A stretch of 12,988 bases of DNA. It comes from Coprococcus sp. GTDB lineage: Bacteria; Bacillota; Clostridia; Lachnospirales; Lachnospiraceae. The position numbers and the translations under genes are program-made. Of this stretch, positions 4,493 to 12,351 are shown piece by piece. Every line of letters starts with the position of its first letter. Within the stretch, counting starts at the first letter, position 1. Under the pieces are notes generated by a model. That model searched no databases, was not told where the DNA came from, and saw only the letters and a program-made list of their open reading frames with translations. The stretch is from contig JAEDHX010000061.1 in NCBI GenBank assembly GCA_016296785.1, positions 1 through 12,988 of the forward strand, in the 5' to 3' direction.

Positions 4493-6580
4493 ATGAATGA
4501 AATAAGAGGTATGAAAAAATGGATTATGAGTTTATTGGCATTTTTGTTTGGACAGGCATTTTTATGGGGAATTAATCCTTTTGTGTCAGCGTTTTTTATA
4601 TCTATGTGCATGCTTGGAGAAGGCTCCATAATACTATTTGCATTAGCAATAGCAGGAATGCTTCTAAAGTCTTTTTCTCTATATGGTAACTCGTCATTAT
4701 CGGATAAATGGAGCTACAACGGCACCATTTCATACTTATTTGGTGAAATGTCAGCACCTTCGTTATACATAGTGGGTAAATATATTATACTGATTGTATT
4801 GATTGTTATGCTTATCAAGCTTGGAAAAATAAAGAAAAGAAATGTAAGCTTACTTCTTATTTGTGTTGTAGCAACAGTATCACTATTTAGCTTTCTGCCA
4901 TACATGGCAACAAAATATGCACTTATCTATACAGGAGCAGAGACAGTAATTACCTTTTGCCTTCTTCCTATATTAAAAAGTGCATTTAAGGTTATATTAG
5001 ATGGTGAATATGATAGAGATAAATATAACGAACAGATGCTGGCAATAATGTGTGTTTTTGCAATTGCTCTATGGGGCCTGCCTGTATTAGTTGCTAATAA
5101 AATCATGGTCGTCGAAGCGGCTGGACTTCTTTTATCGTTATATGTAATACATCGGTTCGGAGCGGGCTTCGGAGTAGGAGTAACCTGCATATGTGGTACG
5201 ATACTGGCAATAAAATGTGACCAGCCTAAATATATAGGAAGCTGCTTTATTATTGCGGTATTTGCTATAGCGGCAAGAACAATATCAGGAAAAAAGAAGC
5301 TTGGAACGCTTGCAGGCTTTATTATTGGTGCGCTGGTAGCAGGTATTACTTATTCTGATTACTTTTTGAGCATTTCGGGTTTGAAGCTTATTATTACCGT
5401 AGCTCTTTTGTTTCTGGCAATACCTAAAAATCTACTTATTGTAAAGGATAGTTATACATTTGGTATACATACAGAGGCAGCTGCGCTTGAGATGAACCGA
5501 ATAACTGCAGAAAAGATTCGTGATATGGCAAATGCATTTAAGAGGATAGAATACACAATAGCCGGTTGCGGACCAACTGCGGGAAAGGTCAGTTTGTCAC
5601 AGATAGGGGAAATGATTGGTAAATTCTCTGATAATCTTGAAAATGTTCATGATACAGGAGATTCCTCTTTGCAGCTTAAGGAGCGATTATCAAAAAAGGG
5701 GCTTGAGCTTCTTCATATTACAATGCTTAAAAACGAACAGAATCATGAGCAATACTTTGTAACAGGACGAACAAATTCAAGACATATTGTATTAGCTAAG
5801 GATGTTGCAGAAATATTGTCAGAGGAATTTAATCAGAATATCAGGACGTCGTTAAATACTTCTTCGATATTTTCTGAAAATGACAGGACAGTTGTATTTG
5901 AAGAGGAGGCGTACTATAAATGCTATTATCATATAAGGCGTATAAAAAAATATGGTTCTCAAATATCAGGTGATAATTTTTCTGTGAAGGAGGCAGAAAA
6001 TGGTACACTTGCAATGATGGTTTCTGATGGCATGGGGAGCGGCAGTCTGGCATCATGCGAGAGCAGTCTGTTAATTGATACGATGGAGGAGCTCCTTGAG
6101 GCAGGCTTCGATCCTCTGTATGCGATTTCATTTGCAAATGAGTGTCTTTCTGAGAAGAATAATGGGAAGACATTTACCACCTTTGACCTTGGGATTGTTG
6201 ATTTGTATGAAGGAAGTCTGACAACATATAAGCAGGGTGCAGCTGCGACATATGTTGTTCATGCAGGGGTAAATGAAAATGATGTTGAGATAATTCGTGG
6301 GACAACACTTCCTATTGGTGTGCTGTCCCATATAGAGTGTGATGTTTCGCATGCAAAGTTATGCCATGGCGATGCGGTAATTATGGTTAGTGACGGAATA
6401 TATTCAGGAGATGGTGATGATGACTATGAAGGTTACCTGATTGATACTCTGCGTAGTATTGATACAGGAAATAGTCGTGATATAGTCGAGGAGATAATTA
6501 GTGAAATGCTGTGTGCTAATCAAGGCAGCTTCAATGATGATGTGACAGTGATTGCCGCAGTAATTGAAAAAAATTCATAA
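4493..6580 (+). CDS. spoIIE: Stage II sporulation protein E, membrane PP2C phosphatase
   Basis: SpoIIE sits at the asymmetric septum and dephosphorylates the anti-anti-sigma factor SpoIIAA, which releases sigma-F in the forespore. The N-terminal 310 or so residues hold about ten hydrophobic segments. A soluble linker (about 320-480) follows, then the PP2C-type phosphatase domain. Metal-binding aspartates are visible in VSDGMGSG (D512), MVSDGIYSG (D634) and FNDDVTVIAA (D682/D683). At 695 residues it is shorter than the 827 of B. subtilis; the phosphatase looks complete, so the missing length is likely in the linker or loops. GGAGG (4481-4485) lies 7 nt before the ATG. The gene follows the divIC terminator and has its own TATAAT; the -35 region lacks consensus, which fits an activator-dependent promoter. 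A 55-nt gap separates it from tilS. Confidence 0.96.
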   Translation: MNEIRGMKKWIMSLLAFLFGQAFLWGINPFVSAFFISMCMLGEGSIILFALAIAGMLLKSFSLYGNSSLSDKWSYNGTISYLFGEMSAPSLYIVGKYIILIVLIVMLIKLGKIKKRNVSLLLICVVATVSLFSFLPYMATKYALIYTGAETVITFCLLPILKSAFKVILDGEYDRDKYNEQMLAIMCVFAIALWGLPVLVANKIMVVEAAGLLLSLYVIHRFGAGFGVGVTCICGTILAIKCDQPKYIGSCFIIAVFAIAARTISGKKKLGTLAGFIIGALVAGITYSDYFLSISGLKLIITVALLFLAIPKNLLIVKDSYTFGIHTEAAALEMNRITAEKIRDMANAFKRIEYTIAGCGPTAGKVSLSQIGEMIGKFSDNLENVHDTGDSSLQLKERLSKKGLELLHITMLKNEQNHEQYFVTGRTNSRHIVLAKDVAEILSEEFNQNIRTSLNTSSIFSENDRTVVFEEEAYYKCYYHIRRIKKYGSQISGDNFSVKEAENGTLAMMVSDGMGSGSLASCESSLLIDTMEELLEAGFDPLYAISFANECLSEKNNGKTFTTFDLGIVDLYEGSLTTYKQGAAATYVVHAGVNENDVEIIRGTTLPIGVLSHIECDVSHAKLCHGDAVIMVSDGIYSGDGDDDYEGYLIDTLRSIDTGNSRDIVEEIISEMLCANQGSFNDDVTVIAAVIEKNS

Positions 6581-6635
6581 AATGAAGCCGTAAGCTATCG
6601 CAAAGATATTTTATTTGTGATAATATAGTAACATT

Positions 6636-8120
6636 ATGAATAAGTTAGTGCGTAAAGTAGAAGATTATATTAATAAATATGGTATGCTGGATGAGGTCAC
6701 ACACGTTGTTGTAGGAGTTTCGGGTGGGGCTGATTCAGTGTGCCTGCTTTCAGTATTAAATGAGTTATCTGATGAGTATAATATCAGGCTTTGCGCTGTT
6801 CATGTTAACCACATGATTCGTGGTTTAGAGGCAGATAGAGACGAGGAATATGTAAGGTCTCTTTGTGATAAGCTGGGGATTGAATTCAAGCTTGTTAAAA
6901 AGCCGGTTGAGCAAATTGCTAAGGCTATGAAGCTTACCGTCGAAGAAGCAGGAAGAAATGTCAGGTATGAAGCATTCTCTCACGCATGCGAAAGCATTTG
7001 CAGGGATAAGGCAGTAATTGCAGTTGCTCATAATAAAAATGATGTTGCTGAAACAGTAATTCTTAATATGCTCCGTGGCACAGGAATTGACGGACTAAAG
7101 GGTATTCCTCCTGTAAGAGATAATATTATCAGACCTCTTTTATGTGCAGGCAGGAATGAGATAGAAGGATATTTACAGGAAAAGGGGTTATCCTATTGTA
7201 TTGATTCTACTAATAATACAACGGACTATACGCGTAATAGAATTCGTCATGATATACTTCCTGCAATGCAAGAGATTAATGACAGAGCAATTGAGCATAT
7301 TGTTAAGGTTGCAGGGTTTGCCGATGAGCTTGCAAAATATACAAATAGTATAGCGAATGACATTATTGAGAATAATGTTGAGGTAGCAGCCATAAGCGAA
7401 GCAACATGTAAAGCATCAGATGAAGCATCAGATGAAGCATCAAAAACAGAATGCGCAAGGCTTAGTATTCCAATCAGCGTGCTTAAGGATCAGGAGGAGC
7501 TTATTTCGAGAATTGTAATAAAGGAGCTTATCGCTAGAGTATGTGGTGGAAGAAAGGATATAGGCAGCAGTCATATTGATGAGGTTAGAAAGCTGTATGA
7601 GGCTTCATCCGGTTCATATATTATGCTTCCTCATGGTTCGTTAGCAAAGAATCTATATGGAAAGCTTGTTTTTGAAAAAACTTTAAGCATAGAGAATGGA
7701 TGCGGCGTAAATAATGATGCAGCATTAGTGGATGTTGAAATATCCCTGCTTGAAGAAGGGGAATATATTATTGATGATAGAAAATCAAAGCTTGTTGTAT
7801 GCATTTACGACAGACCGGAAATAATTGATTTATCAAAAAAAGAGTATACTAAGCTATTTGATTATGATAAAATACGAAATAATATGCATTTACGTACCTG
7901 CAAAGACGACGATTTCATAATAATCAATTCTGAGGGTGGAAGAAAGAAGCTTGGAAGACTGTTTAGTTCTATGAAGCTTAATCAGGAGGACAGGAAGAAG
8001 GCTCTTGTTATTGCAGACGGAGACGAGATTATGTGGGCTGTCGGATACCGCATGAGTGAGCGGTATAAGGTTAGTGATGCTACAAAGAGAATAATTGAGA
8101 TCAAATATATACAGAAGTAA
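6636..8120 (+). CDS. tilS: tRNA(Ile)-lysidine synthetase
   Basis: TilS uses ATP and lysine to turn the anticodon wobble C of tRNA-Ile(CAU) into lysidine, so that it reads AUA and accepts isoleucine; it is normally essential. The ATP-binding PP-loop SGGADS is at 29-34, followed by AVHVNHMIRG, the VAHNKNDVAETVILNMLRGTG segment and RNRIRHDILP, all typical of the N-terminal domain. A C-terminal TilS domain covers about 410-494. The total of 494 residues is slightly longer than usual. Part of the extra length is an acidic ASDE repeat near 259-269, encoded by a 12-bp tandem repeat. The ATG at 6636 puts the PP-loop at the expected distance, but no Shine-Dalgarno sequence precedes it. The order tilS-hpt-ftsH is standard for Firmicutes; the next gene starts 29 nt downstream. 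Confidence 0.96.
   Translation: MNKLVRKVEDYINKYGMLDEVTHVVVGVSGGADSVCLLSVLNELSDEYNIRLCAVHVNHMIRGLEADRDEEYVRSLCDKLGIEFKLVKKPVEQIAKAMKLTVEEAGRNVRYEAFSHACESICRDKAVIAVAHNKNDVAETVILNMLRGTGIDGLKGIPPVRDNIIRPLLCAGRNEIEGYLQEKGLSYCIDSTNNTTDYTRNRIRHDILPAMQEINDRAIEHIVKVAGFADELAKYTNSIANDIIENNVEVAAISEATCKASDEASDEASKTECARLSIPISVLKDQEELISRIVIKELIARVCGGRKDIGSSHIDEVRKLYEASSGSYIMLPHGSLAKNLYGKLVFEKTLSIENGCGVNNDAALVDVEISLLEEGEYIIDDRKSKLVVCIYDRPEIIDLSKKEYTKLFDYDKIRNNMHLRTCKDDDFIIINSEGGRKKLGRLFSSMKLNQEDRKKALVIADGDEIMWAVGYRMSERYKVSDATKRIIEIKYIQK
7411..7442 (+). repeat. 12-bp tandem repeat inside tilS
   Basis: The unit AAGCATCAGATG occurs twice in full (7411-7422, 7423-7434) and once as 8 bases (7435-7442). It encodes an in-frame ASDE repeat in a linker after the catalytic domain. 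Slippage here would change length by four residues and keep the frame. Confidence 0.9.
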
Positions 8121-8149
8121 ATACAAAAGACTAATGAAAGGACAAGTGA

Positions 8150-8671
8150 ATGAAAGAAAAAATTGGTGTATTAATAAGTGAGGATAAGGTAAATGCAAGA
8201 ATAGCTGAAATGGCTCAGGCATTAGATAAGGAATATGAAGGTAAAACAGTTCATATGATAGGAATTCTTAAGGGAAGTGTATTCTTTATGTGTGAATTAA
8301 CACGTAGAATGAAGACTCCTGTTACATTAGATTTCATGTCAGTTAGCAGCTATGGTAATGGCACATCTTCTTCGGGAATTGTGAAATTAAGCAAGGATCT
8401 TGATGAAAGCATTGAGGGTAAGGATGTGATTATTGTAGAAGACATTCTTGATTCGGGCAGAACTTTGTCATATCTGGTTGAGATGCTTGGCTCAAGAAAA
8501 CCGGCAAGTATTAAGGTAATAACACTTCTTGATAAGCCTGAGAGAAGAGTAATTCCGGTTGATTTATATATGACGGGATTTACGATACCGGACAGATTTG
8601 TAGTAGGCTATGGTCTTGACTGTGCCCAGAAATATAGAAATCTCCCTTACATAGGAGTAATTGAGCAATAA
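8150..8671 (+). CDS. hpt: Hypoxanthine (guanine) phosphoribosyltransferase
   Basis: This cytoplasmic purine-salvage enzyme joins hypoxanthine or guanine to PRPP, giving IMP or GMP and pyrophosphate. The 173 residues are the normal length. The PRPP-binding signature VIIVEDILDSGRTL covers 93-106 with E97, D98 and D101. ILKGS (39-43) supplies the pyrophosphate-binding loop, K129 in LLDKPERR contacts the purine, and VVGYGLDCAQKYRNLPYIG (151-169) is the conserved C-terminal purine-site motif with D157. GAAAGGA (8136-8142) lies 7 nt before the ATG. It sits between tilS and ftsH, as in B. subtilis, where HprT is also reported to interact with TilS and FtsH regulation. No promoter or terminator is evident on either side, so it is probably cotranscribed with tilS. 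Confidence 0.96.
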   Translation: MKEKIGVLISEDKVNARIAEMAQALDKEYEGKTVHMIGILKGSVFFMCELTRRMKTPVTLDFMSVSSYGNGTSSSGIVKLSKDLDESIEGKDVIIVEDILDSGRTLSYLVEMLGSRKPASIKVITLLDKPERRVIPVDLYMTGFTIPDRFVVGYGLDCAQKYRNLPYIGVIEQ

Positions 8672-8728
8672 ATTGATATTAGGACGCATTTGTGTCATAA
8701 AAATATACTAGAAATTAAGGAGTTAATG

Positions 8729-10609
8729 ATGAATAAGAAGAGATTCAGAAATGCCATGATAATATATCTGATAATATTTGTTATAGGCTTCATTATTATT
8801 AACAAGTGGGTTAAGGGTGAGGCGAATATAACAACAAATTACAGCTATACTGATTTGGCACAGGATTTAGATGCAGGCGAAGTTTCTATGCTGAATATTC
8901 AGCAGAACAGAGATGTTCCTACAGCAACTGTTGAGGTTGTTTATACAAGTGGAAGAACCATAGTATTTTATGCCTCAGATGTAAATGATATCGTAAAGAT
9001 TTATAATGATTATCAGGTAAAGACAGATAGGTTTAATCAAAATGCAGCCGAGGGTGAGACAAAGACTTTGGCAAGATACAATCTTTATAATGTTAAGCAG
9101 GAAAGTATGCTTAGTGTATGGCTGCCATATCTTATTATTATGATTATATTTGCGGTATTCATGCTGATGATTATGGGCAGAGCCCAAGGTGGTGGCTCCG
9201 GAGCGCAGATGATGAACTTCGGTAAGAGCCGTGCAAGACGAAGCGATAGCAAGGATAACAAGATTACCTTCAAGGATGTTGCAGGTCTTCAGGAGGAGAA
9301 GGAGGATCTTCAGGAGATAGTTGAATTCCTTAAGAATCCGGGCAAATTTGTTAAGGTTGGAGCACGTATTCCAAAGGGCGTTCTTCTTGTTGGACCTCCG
9401 GGAACAGGTAAGACTCTTATGGCTAAGGCTGTAGCAGGTGAGGCAGATGTTCCGTTTTTCAGCATTTCAGGTTCTGATTTTGTTGAGATGTTTGTCGGAG
9501 TTGGTGCTTCGAGAGTAAGAGATTTATTTGCAGAGGCTAAAAAGAATTCTCCTTGTATTGTATTTATTGATGAGATTGATGCAGTTGCAAGACAGAGAGG
9601 TACAGGCCTTGGTGGCGGTCATGACGAGAGAGAGCAGACACTTAACCAGCTCCTTGTTGAGATGGATGGTTTTGGTGTGAATGAGGGAATTATCGTGCTT
9701 GCTGCAACTAACAGAGTAGATATTCTTGACCATGCTATATTAAGACCGGGAAGATTTGACAGAAAGATTGCAGTTAACAGACCTGATGTTAAAGGCAGAG
9801 AAGAGATATTGATGGTTCATACAAAGAATAAGCCTCTGGCGGAGGATGTAAATATTCCTGATATTGCCAGAACTACTGCAGGCTTTGCGGGTGCTGACCT
9901 GGAGAACCTTATGAATGAGGCAGCAATTCTTGCGGCTAAGGAAGGAAGAGCTTATATCGTAAAGGAAGACGTTGATAAATCATTTATTAAGGTTGGAATC
10001 GGCGGCGAGAAGAAGAGCCGTCTTGTTCCGGAGAGTGAGAGAAGAATTACTGCTTATCATGAAGCAGGTCATGCAATATTGTTCCATTTACTTCCTCATG
10101 TTGGTCCGGTATATACCGTTTCAATAATTCCAACCGGAACAGGAGCCGGGGGATATACTATGCCACTTCCTGAGAATGACAATGTGTTTATGACAAAGGG
10201 CAAGATGCTTGAAGAAATCAAGGTTAGTCTTGGTGGACGTATTGCAGAGGAGCTTATTCTTGATGATATTACAACAGGCGCTTCACAGGATATTAAGCAG
10301 GCCAGCCAATATGCACGTGCAATGGTTACAAAGTATGGTATGTCAGATAAGCTTGGTCTTATTAACTATGAAACTGATAACCAGGAGGAGGTATTCCTTG
10401 GCAGAGATCTTGGTCATGCCAAGTCATATAGTGAGAAGATTGCCGGTGCAATAGACAAAGAGGTTAAGCGTATTGTAGATGAATGCTATGCTGATGCGAA
10501 GGCAATTATAGAAGCTCACGAAGATGTGCTCCATAGATGTGCAGCACTTCTTCTTGAAAGAGAAAGAATAGACAGAGCAGAATTTGAGGCATTATTTGAA
10601 GTACAGTAA
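8729..10609 (+). CDS. ftsH: ATP-dependent zinc metalloprotease FtsH
   Basis: FtsH is a membrane-anchored hexameric AAA+ protease that removes damaged membrane proteins and short-lived regulators; in Bacillus it also supports sporulation. Two membrane segments (about 8-26 and 129-149) flank an external domain. The AAA module has Walker A GPPGTGKT (222-229), Walker B IVFIDEID (277-284) and the second region of homology ATNRVDILDHAILRPGRFD (326-344). The protease domain has HEAGH (444-448), with D521 in SQDI as the likely third zinc ligand. The 626 residues are of family length. There are tandem ATGs at 8726 and 8729; AAGGAG (8717-8722) is 3 nt from the first and 6 nt from the second, so 8729 (MNKKRFRN) is preferred. 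An in-frame TTG at 8690 has no site. It lies 57 nt after hpt without a terminator. Confidence 0.97.
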   Translation: MNKKRFRNAMIIYLIIFVIGFIIINKWVKGEANITTNYSYTDLAQDLDAGEVSMLNIQQNRDVPTATVEVVYTSGRTIVFYASDVNDIVKIYNDYQVKTDRFNQNAAEGETKTLARYNLYNVKQESMLSVWLPYLIIMIIFAVFMLMIMGRAQGGGSGAQMMNFGKSRARRSDSKDNKITFKDVAGLQEEKEDLQEIVEFLKNPGKFVKVGARIPKGVLLVGPPGTGKTLMAKAVAGEADVPFFSISGSDFVEMFVGVGASRVRDLFAEAKKNSPCIVFIDEIDAVARQRGTGLGGGHDEREQTLNQLLVEMDGFGVNEGIIVLAATNRVDILDHAILRPGRFDRKIAVNRPDVKGREEILMVHTKNKPLAEDVNIPDIARTTAGFAGADLENLMNEAAILAAKEGRAYIVKEDVDKSFIKVGIGGEKKSRLVPESERRITAYHEAGHAILFHLLPHVGPVYTVSIIPTGTGAGGYTMPLPENDNVFMTKGKMLEEIKVSLGGRIAEELILDDITTGASQDIKQASQYARAMVTKYGMSDKLGLINYETDNQEEVFLGRDLGHAKSYSEKIAGAIDKEVKRIVDECYADAKAIIEAHEDVLHRCAALLLERERIDRAEFEALFEVQ

Positions 10610-10624
10610 TATGAGGATTTGTAA

Positions 10625-11968
10625 ATGAAGATACTAAAGAGGTGTACAAATGCACTTGCAGTATTCATTATGTCAAATATATATGTTTTGCTTAGAATTA
10701 CAGATATGGTCATACCACGCTTGTGGGTGACCATATTTTCGTCAGTATATCTTTTGATTATGATACTGCCACTATTGGGATTAAATAATATACAAAGCAA
10801 TAAGATAAGAAGATGTCAGGCAGGATGCGAATTGCTGTTTGCATTTCTTATTTCTACAGCCGGAAGTATTGTACTTCTGTTTCTTATAATATTTGATGTA
10901 GTCGATGCCCACCTTGACTCTGTATGGAACTGGGTATTATATGTACTACTTGCTGTAGTATTTGAAGCGATATGCTTCTGGAACGGAATTGTTAGAGTAT
11001 ACATATCATCTACTCAGATAGGAATAAAGTGGAGGGTTATAGGAGCCCTTTGCGGAATGATCCCTATTGCTAATCTAATTGTTCTTGGAAAGATATTATG
11101 TCTTGCCACTGCTGAGAACAAATTTGAAAATGACAAGCTGATTTTGAATAATCAAAGATGTATGGAAGGGCTATGTGCAACAAAATATCCTATACTTTTT
11201 GTACATGGAGTATTCTTCAGGGACTTTAAATATCTCAATTACTGGGGAAGGATACCAGAGGAATTGGAGAAAAACGGGGCGAGGATATTCTATGGAAATC
11301 ACCAGTCGGCAGCATCCGTTGCAGATTGCGGCAAAGAGCTTGCTACAAGAATAATGCAGATTTGCCAGGAGACGGGATGTGAAAAGGTGAATATTATCGC
11401 TCATTCAAAGGGAGGCCTTGACAGCAGATATGCCATATCCATGCTGGGAATGGACAAATATGTTGCATCGCTTACAACTGTTAATACTCCTCACAGGGGG
11501 TGTGCATTTGCAGATTATCTGTTATCAGTAATACCTCTTGGCGTACAAAAAGGAATTGAAAGGACATACAATTCTACGCTAAAAAAGCTTGGTGACTATA
11601 ATCCTGATTTTATGGCAGCAGTTAGAGACCTCACATATCAGGCATGTATGGAAAGAAATGCACTTATACCGGATACAAAGGGTGTGCCCGTAATAAGCAT
11701 AGGCTCGTATCTGAAGAAGGGGTCTGATGGAAGATTTCCGCTTAACATGACAAATGGATTTGTAAAATGGTTTGACGGGGAAAATGATGGCCTTGTAGGA
11801 AGCGAATCCTTTAAATGGGGTGAGGAGTACATATATTTACAACCTCCAAAGGACAGGGGTATTTCTCATGGAGATATGATTGATTTGAATCGTGAGAATA
11901 TTAAGGGCTTTGATGTGCGGGAATTCTATGTACAGCTTGTAAATGGGCTTAAGAAAAAAATGCTTTGA
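10625..11968 (+). CDS. Membrane-anchored alpha/beta-hydrolase, lipase-like
   Basis: About four to five hydrophobic segments (roughly 10-24, 34-52, 67-90, 101-127 and 136-157) precede a complete alpha/beta-hydrolase domain. The oxyanion loop is FVHGVFF (H194, G195), the nucleophile elbow is AHSKGG with S261, and D384 or D388 in FDGENDG plus H415 in ISHGD complete the likely triad. PHRGC after the nucleophile strand resembles triacylglycerol lipases of the LipA/EstA type. It presumably hydrolyses a lipid ester at the membrane; the substrate is unknown. With 447 residues it is longer than secreted lipases because of the N-terminal membrane part, which replaces a signal peptide. GAGGA (10613-10617) is 7 nt before the ATG, which lies 15 nt after the ftsH stop, so it is probably the last gene of the tilS-hpt-ftsH operon. 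Confidence 0.88.
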   Translation: MKILKRCTNALAVFIMSNIYVLLRITDMVIPRLWVTIFSSVYLLIMILPLLGLNNIQSNKIRRCQAGCELLFAFLISTAGSIVLLFLIIFDVVDAHLDSVWNWVLYVLLAVVFEAICFWNGIVRVYISSTQIGIKWRVIGALCGMIPIANLIVLGKILCLATAENKFENDKLILNNQRCMEGLCATKYPILFVHGVFFRDFKYLNYWGRIPEELEKNGARIFYGNHQSAASVADCGKELATRIMQICQETGCEKVNIIAHSKGGLDSRYAISMLGMDKYVASLTTVNTPHRGCAFADYLLSVIPLGVQKGIERTYNSTLKKLGDYNPDFMAAVRDLTYQACMERNALIPDTKGVPVISIGSYLKKGSDGRFPLNMTNGFVKWFDGENDGLVGSESFKWGEEYIYLQPPKDRGISHGDMIDLNRENIKGFDVREFYVQLVNGLKKKML

Positions 11969-12077
11969 AAAATAGCTAAAAATATATAAAATGCACAAAA
12001 AATCGAAAAAAATCGAAAATAAATCATTTTTAAAAGTAAAAATGCACAATAATTTTTTTGAAATAATAAAATGTTTG
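11969..12077. other. AT-rich intergenic stretch with short direct repeats, weak terminator
   Basis: There is no gene here. AAAATGCACAA occurs at 11988-11998 and 12039-12049, a spacing of 51 bp, and AAATCGAAAA occurs twice near 12000-12019. CATTTTT (12025-12031) can pair with AAAAATG (12038-12044), with seven T from 12053. This is a poor but possible terminator for the ftsH-hydrolase transcript. Confidence 0.4.
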
Positions 12078-12107
12078 GTAACACTTTAGCACGAAAATAA
12101 ATATAAT
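12078..12107 (+). promoter_or_regulatory. Sigma-A-like promoter for the candidate small RNA
   Basis: TATAAT (12102-12107) is a perfect -10. GTAACA (12078-12083) is a 4-of-6 match to the -35 at an 18-nt spacing. The start would be near 12114. The region is AT-rich, so the -10 alone is not strong proof. Confidence 0.45.
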
Positions 12108-12113
12108 AATACT

Positions 12114-12213
12114 TGTAACCCCCCAATACATTATATAATTTTTGCTACACCCCATAAGTAACAAAAATACCTTCTCCGAAGGAGCTGACAGATCGTAGGT
12201 TAGCTCCTTTTTT
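12114..12213 (+). ncRNA. Candidate small RNA or attenuated leader, about 100 nt
   Basis: A promoter-like site is followed after about 100 nt by a clear terminator, with no credible reading frame between. The predicted transcript starts with an unpaired run of six C (12119-12124). It then has a hairpin, TTTTTG and TAC (12139-12148) against GTA and CAAAAA (12158-12167), with one C/A mismatch and the loop ACCCCATAA. The terminator follows. C-rich single-stranded patches are how several Firmicutes small RNAs reach ribosome binding sites. It could instead be a conditional leader of the downstream glycosidase, because an alternative hairpin overlaps the terminator. It matches no family that I know. 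Confidence 0.4.
12179..12213 (+). terminator. Intrinsic terminator with an overlapping alternative hairpin
   Basis: AAGGAGCT (12179-12186) pairs with AGCTCCTT (12202-12209), and T continues to 12213. Just upstream, CCTT (12170-12173) or CTCC (12174-12177) can pair with AAGG (12179-12182) or GGAG (12181-12184). Either would break the terminator stem. Confidence 0.85.
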
Positions 12214-12236
12214 CATTTGTTCATTTATCATAATTG

Positions 12237-12265
12237 TTGTTTTTCTGATTTATTGCACATATATT
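12237..12265 (+). promoter_or_regulatory. Possible promoter of the GH13 gene
   Basis: TTGTTT (12237-12242), a 17-nt spacer and TATATT (12260-12265) form a moderate sigma-A match. A second candidate is TTGTTG (12286-12291) with TATTAA (12309-12314), also at 17 nt. I see no convincing cre site or LacI-type operator between here and the ATG. Confidence 0.35.
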
Positions 12266-12351
12266 TCTTATTTAGATGCAAATAGTTGTTGTTTAATAAC
12301 CCCAAAAGTATTAAAATTAATAGAAGTGAGTAAGAGGGAGAGTATATTAAT

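Noticed and set aside
5841..6173. Minus-strand open frame within spoIIE
   Set aside because: It is antisense to the conserved phosphatase domain, with no recognisable motif or start signal.
7890..8222. Minus-strand open frame across the tilS-hpt junction
   Set aside because: It overlaps conserved C-terminal TilS and N-terminal Hpt coding sequence and looks like a shadow.
8690..8728. N-terminal extension of FtsH from a TTG
   Set aside because: There is no ribosome site upstream, and AAGGAG is correctly placed for the ATG at 8729.
12114..12213. Known riboswitch class (glycine, ZTP, fluoride, guanidine and others)
   Set aside because: I compared it from memory with the common conserved cores and found no match; a covariance-model search would be needed to be certain.
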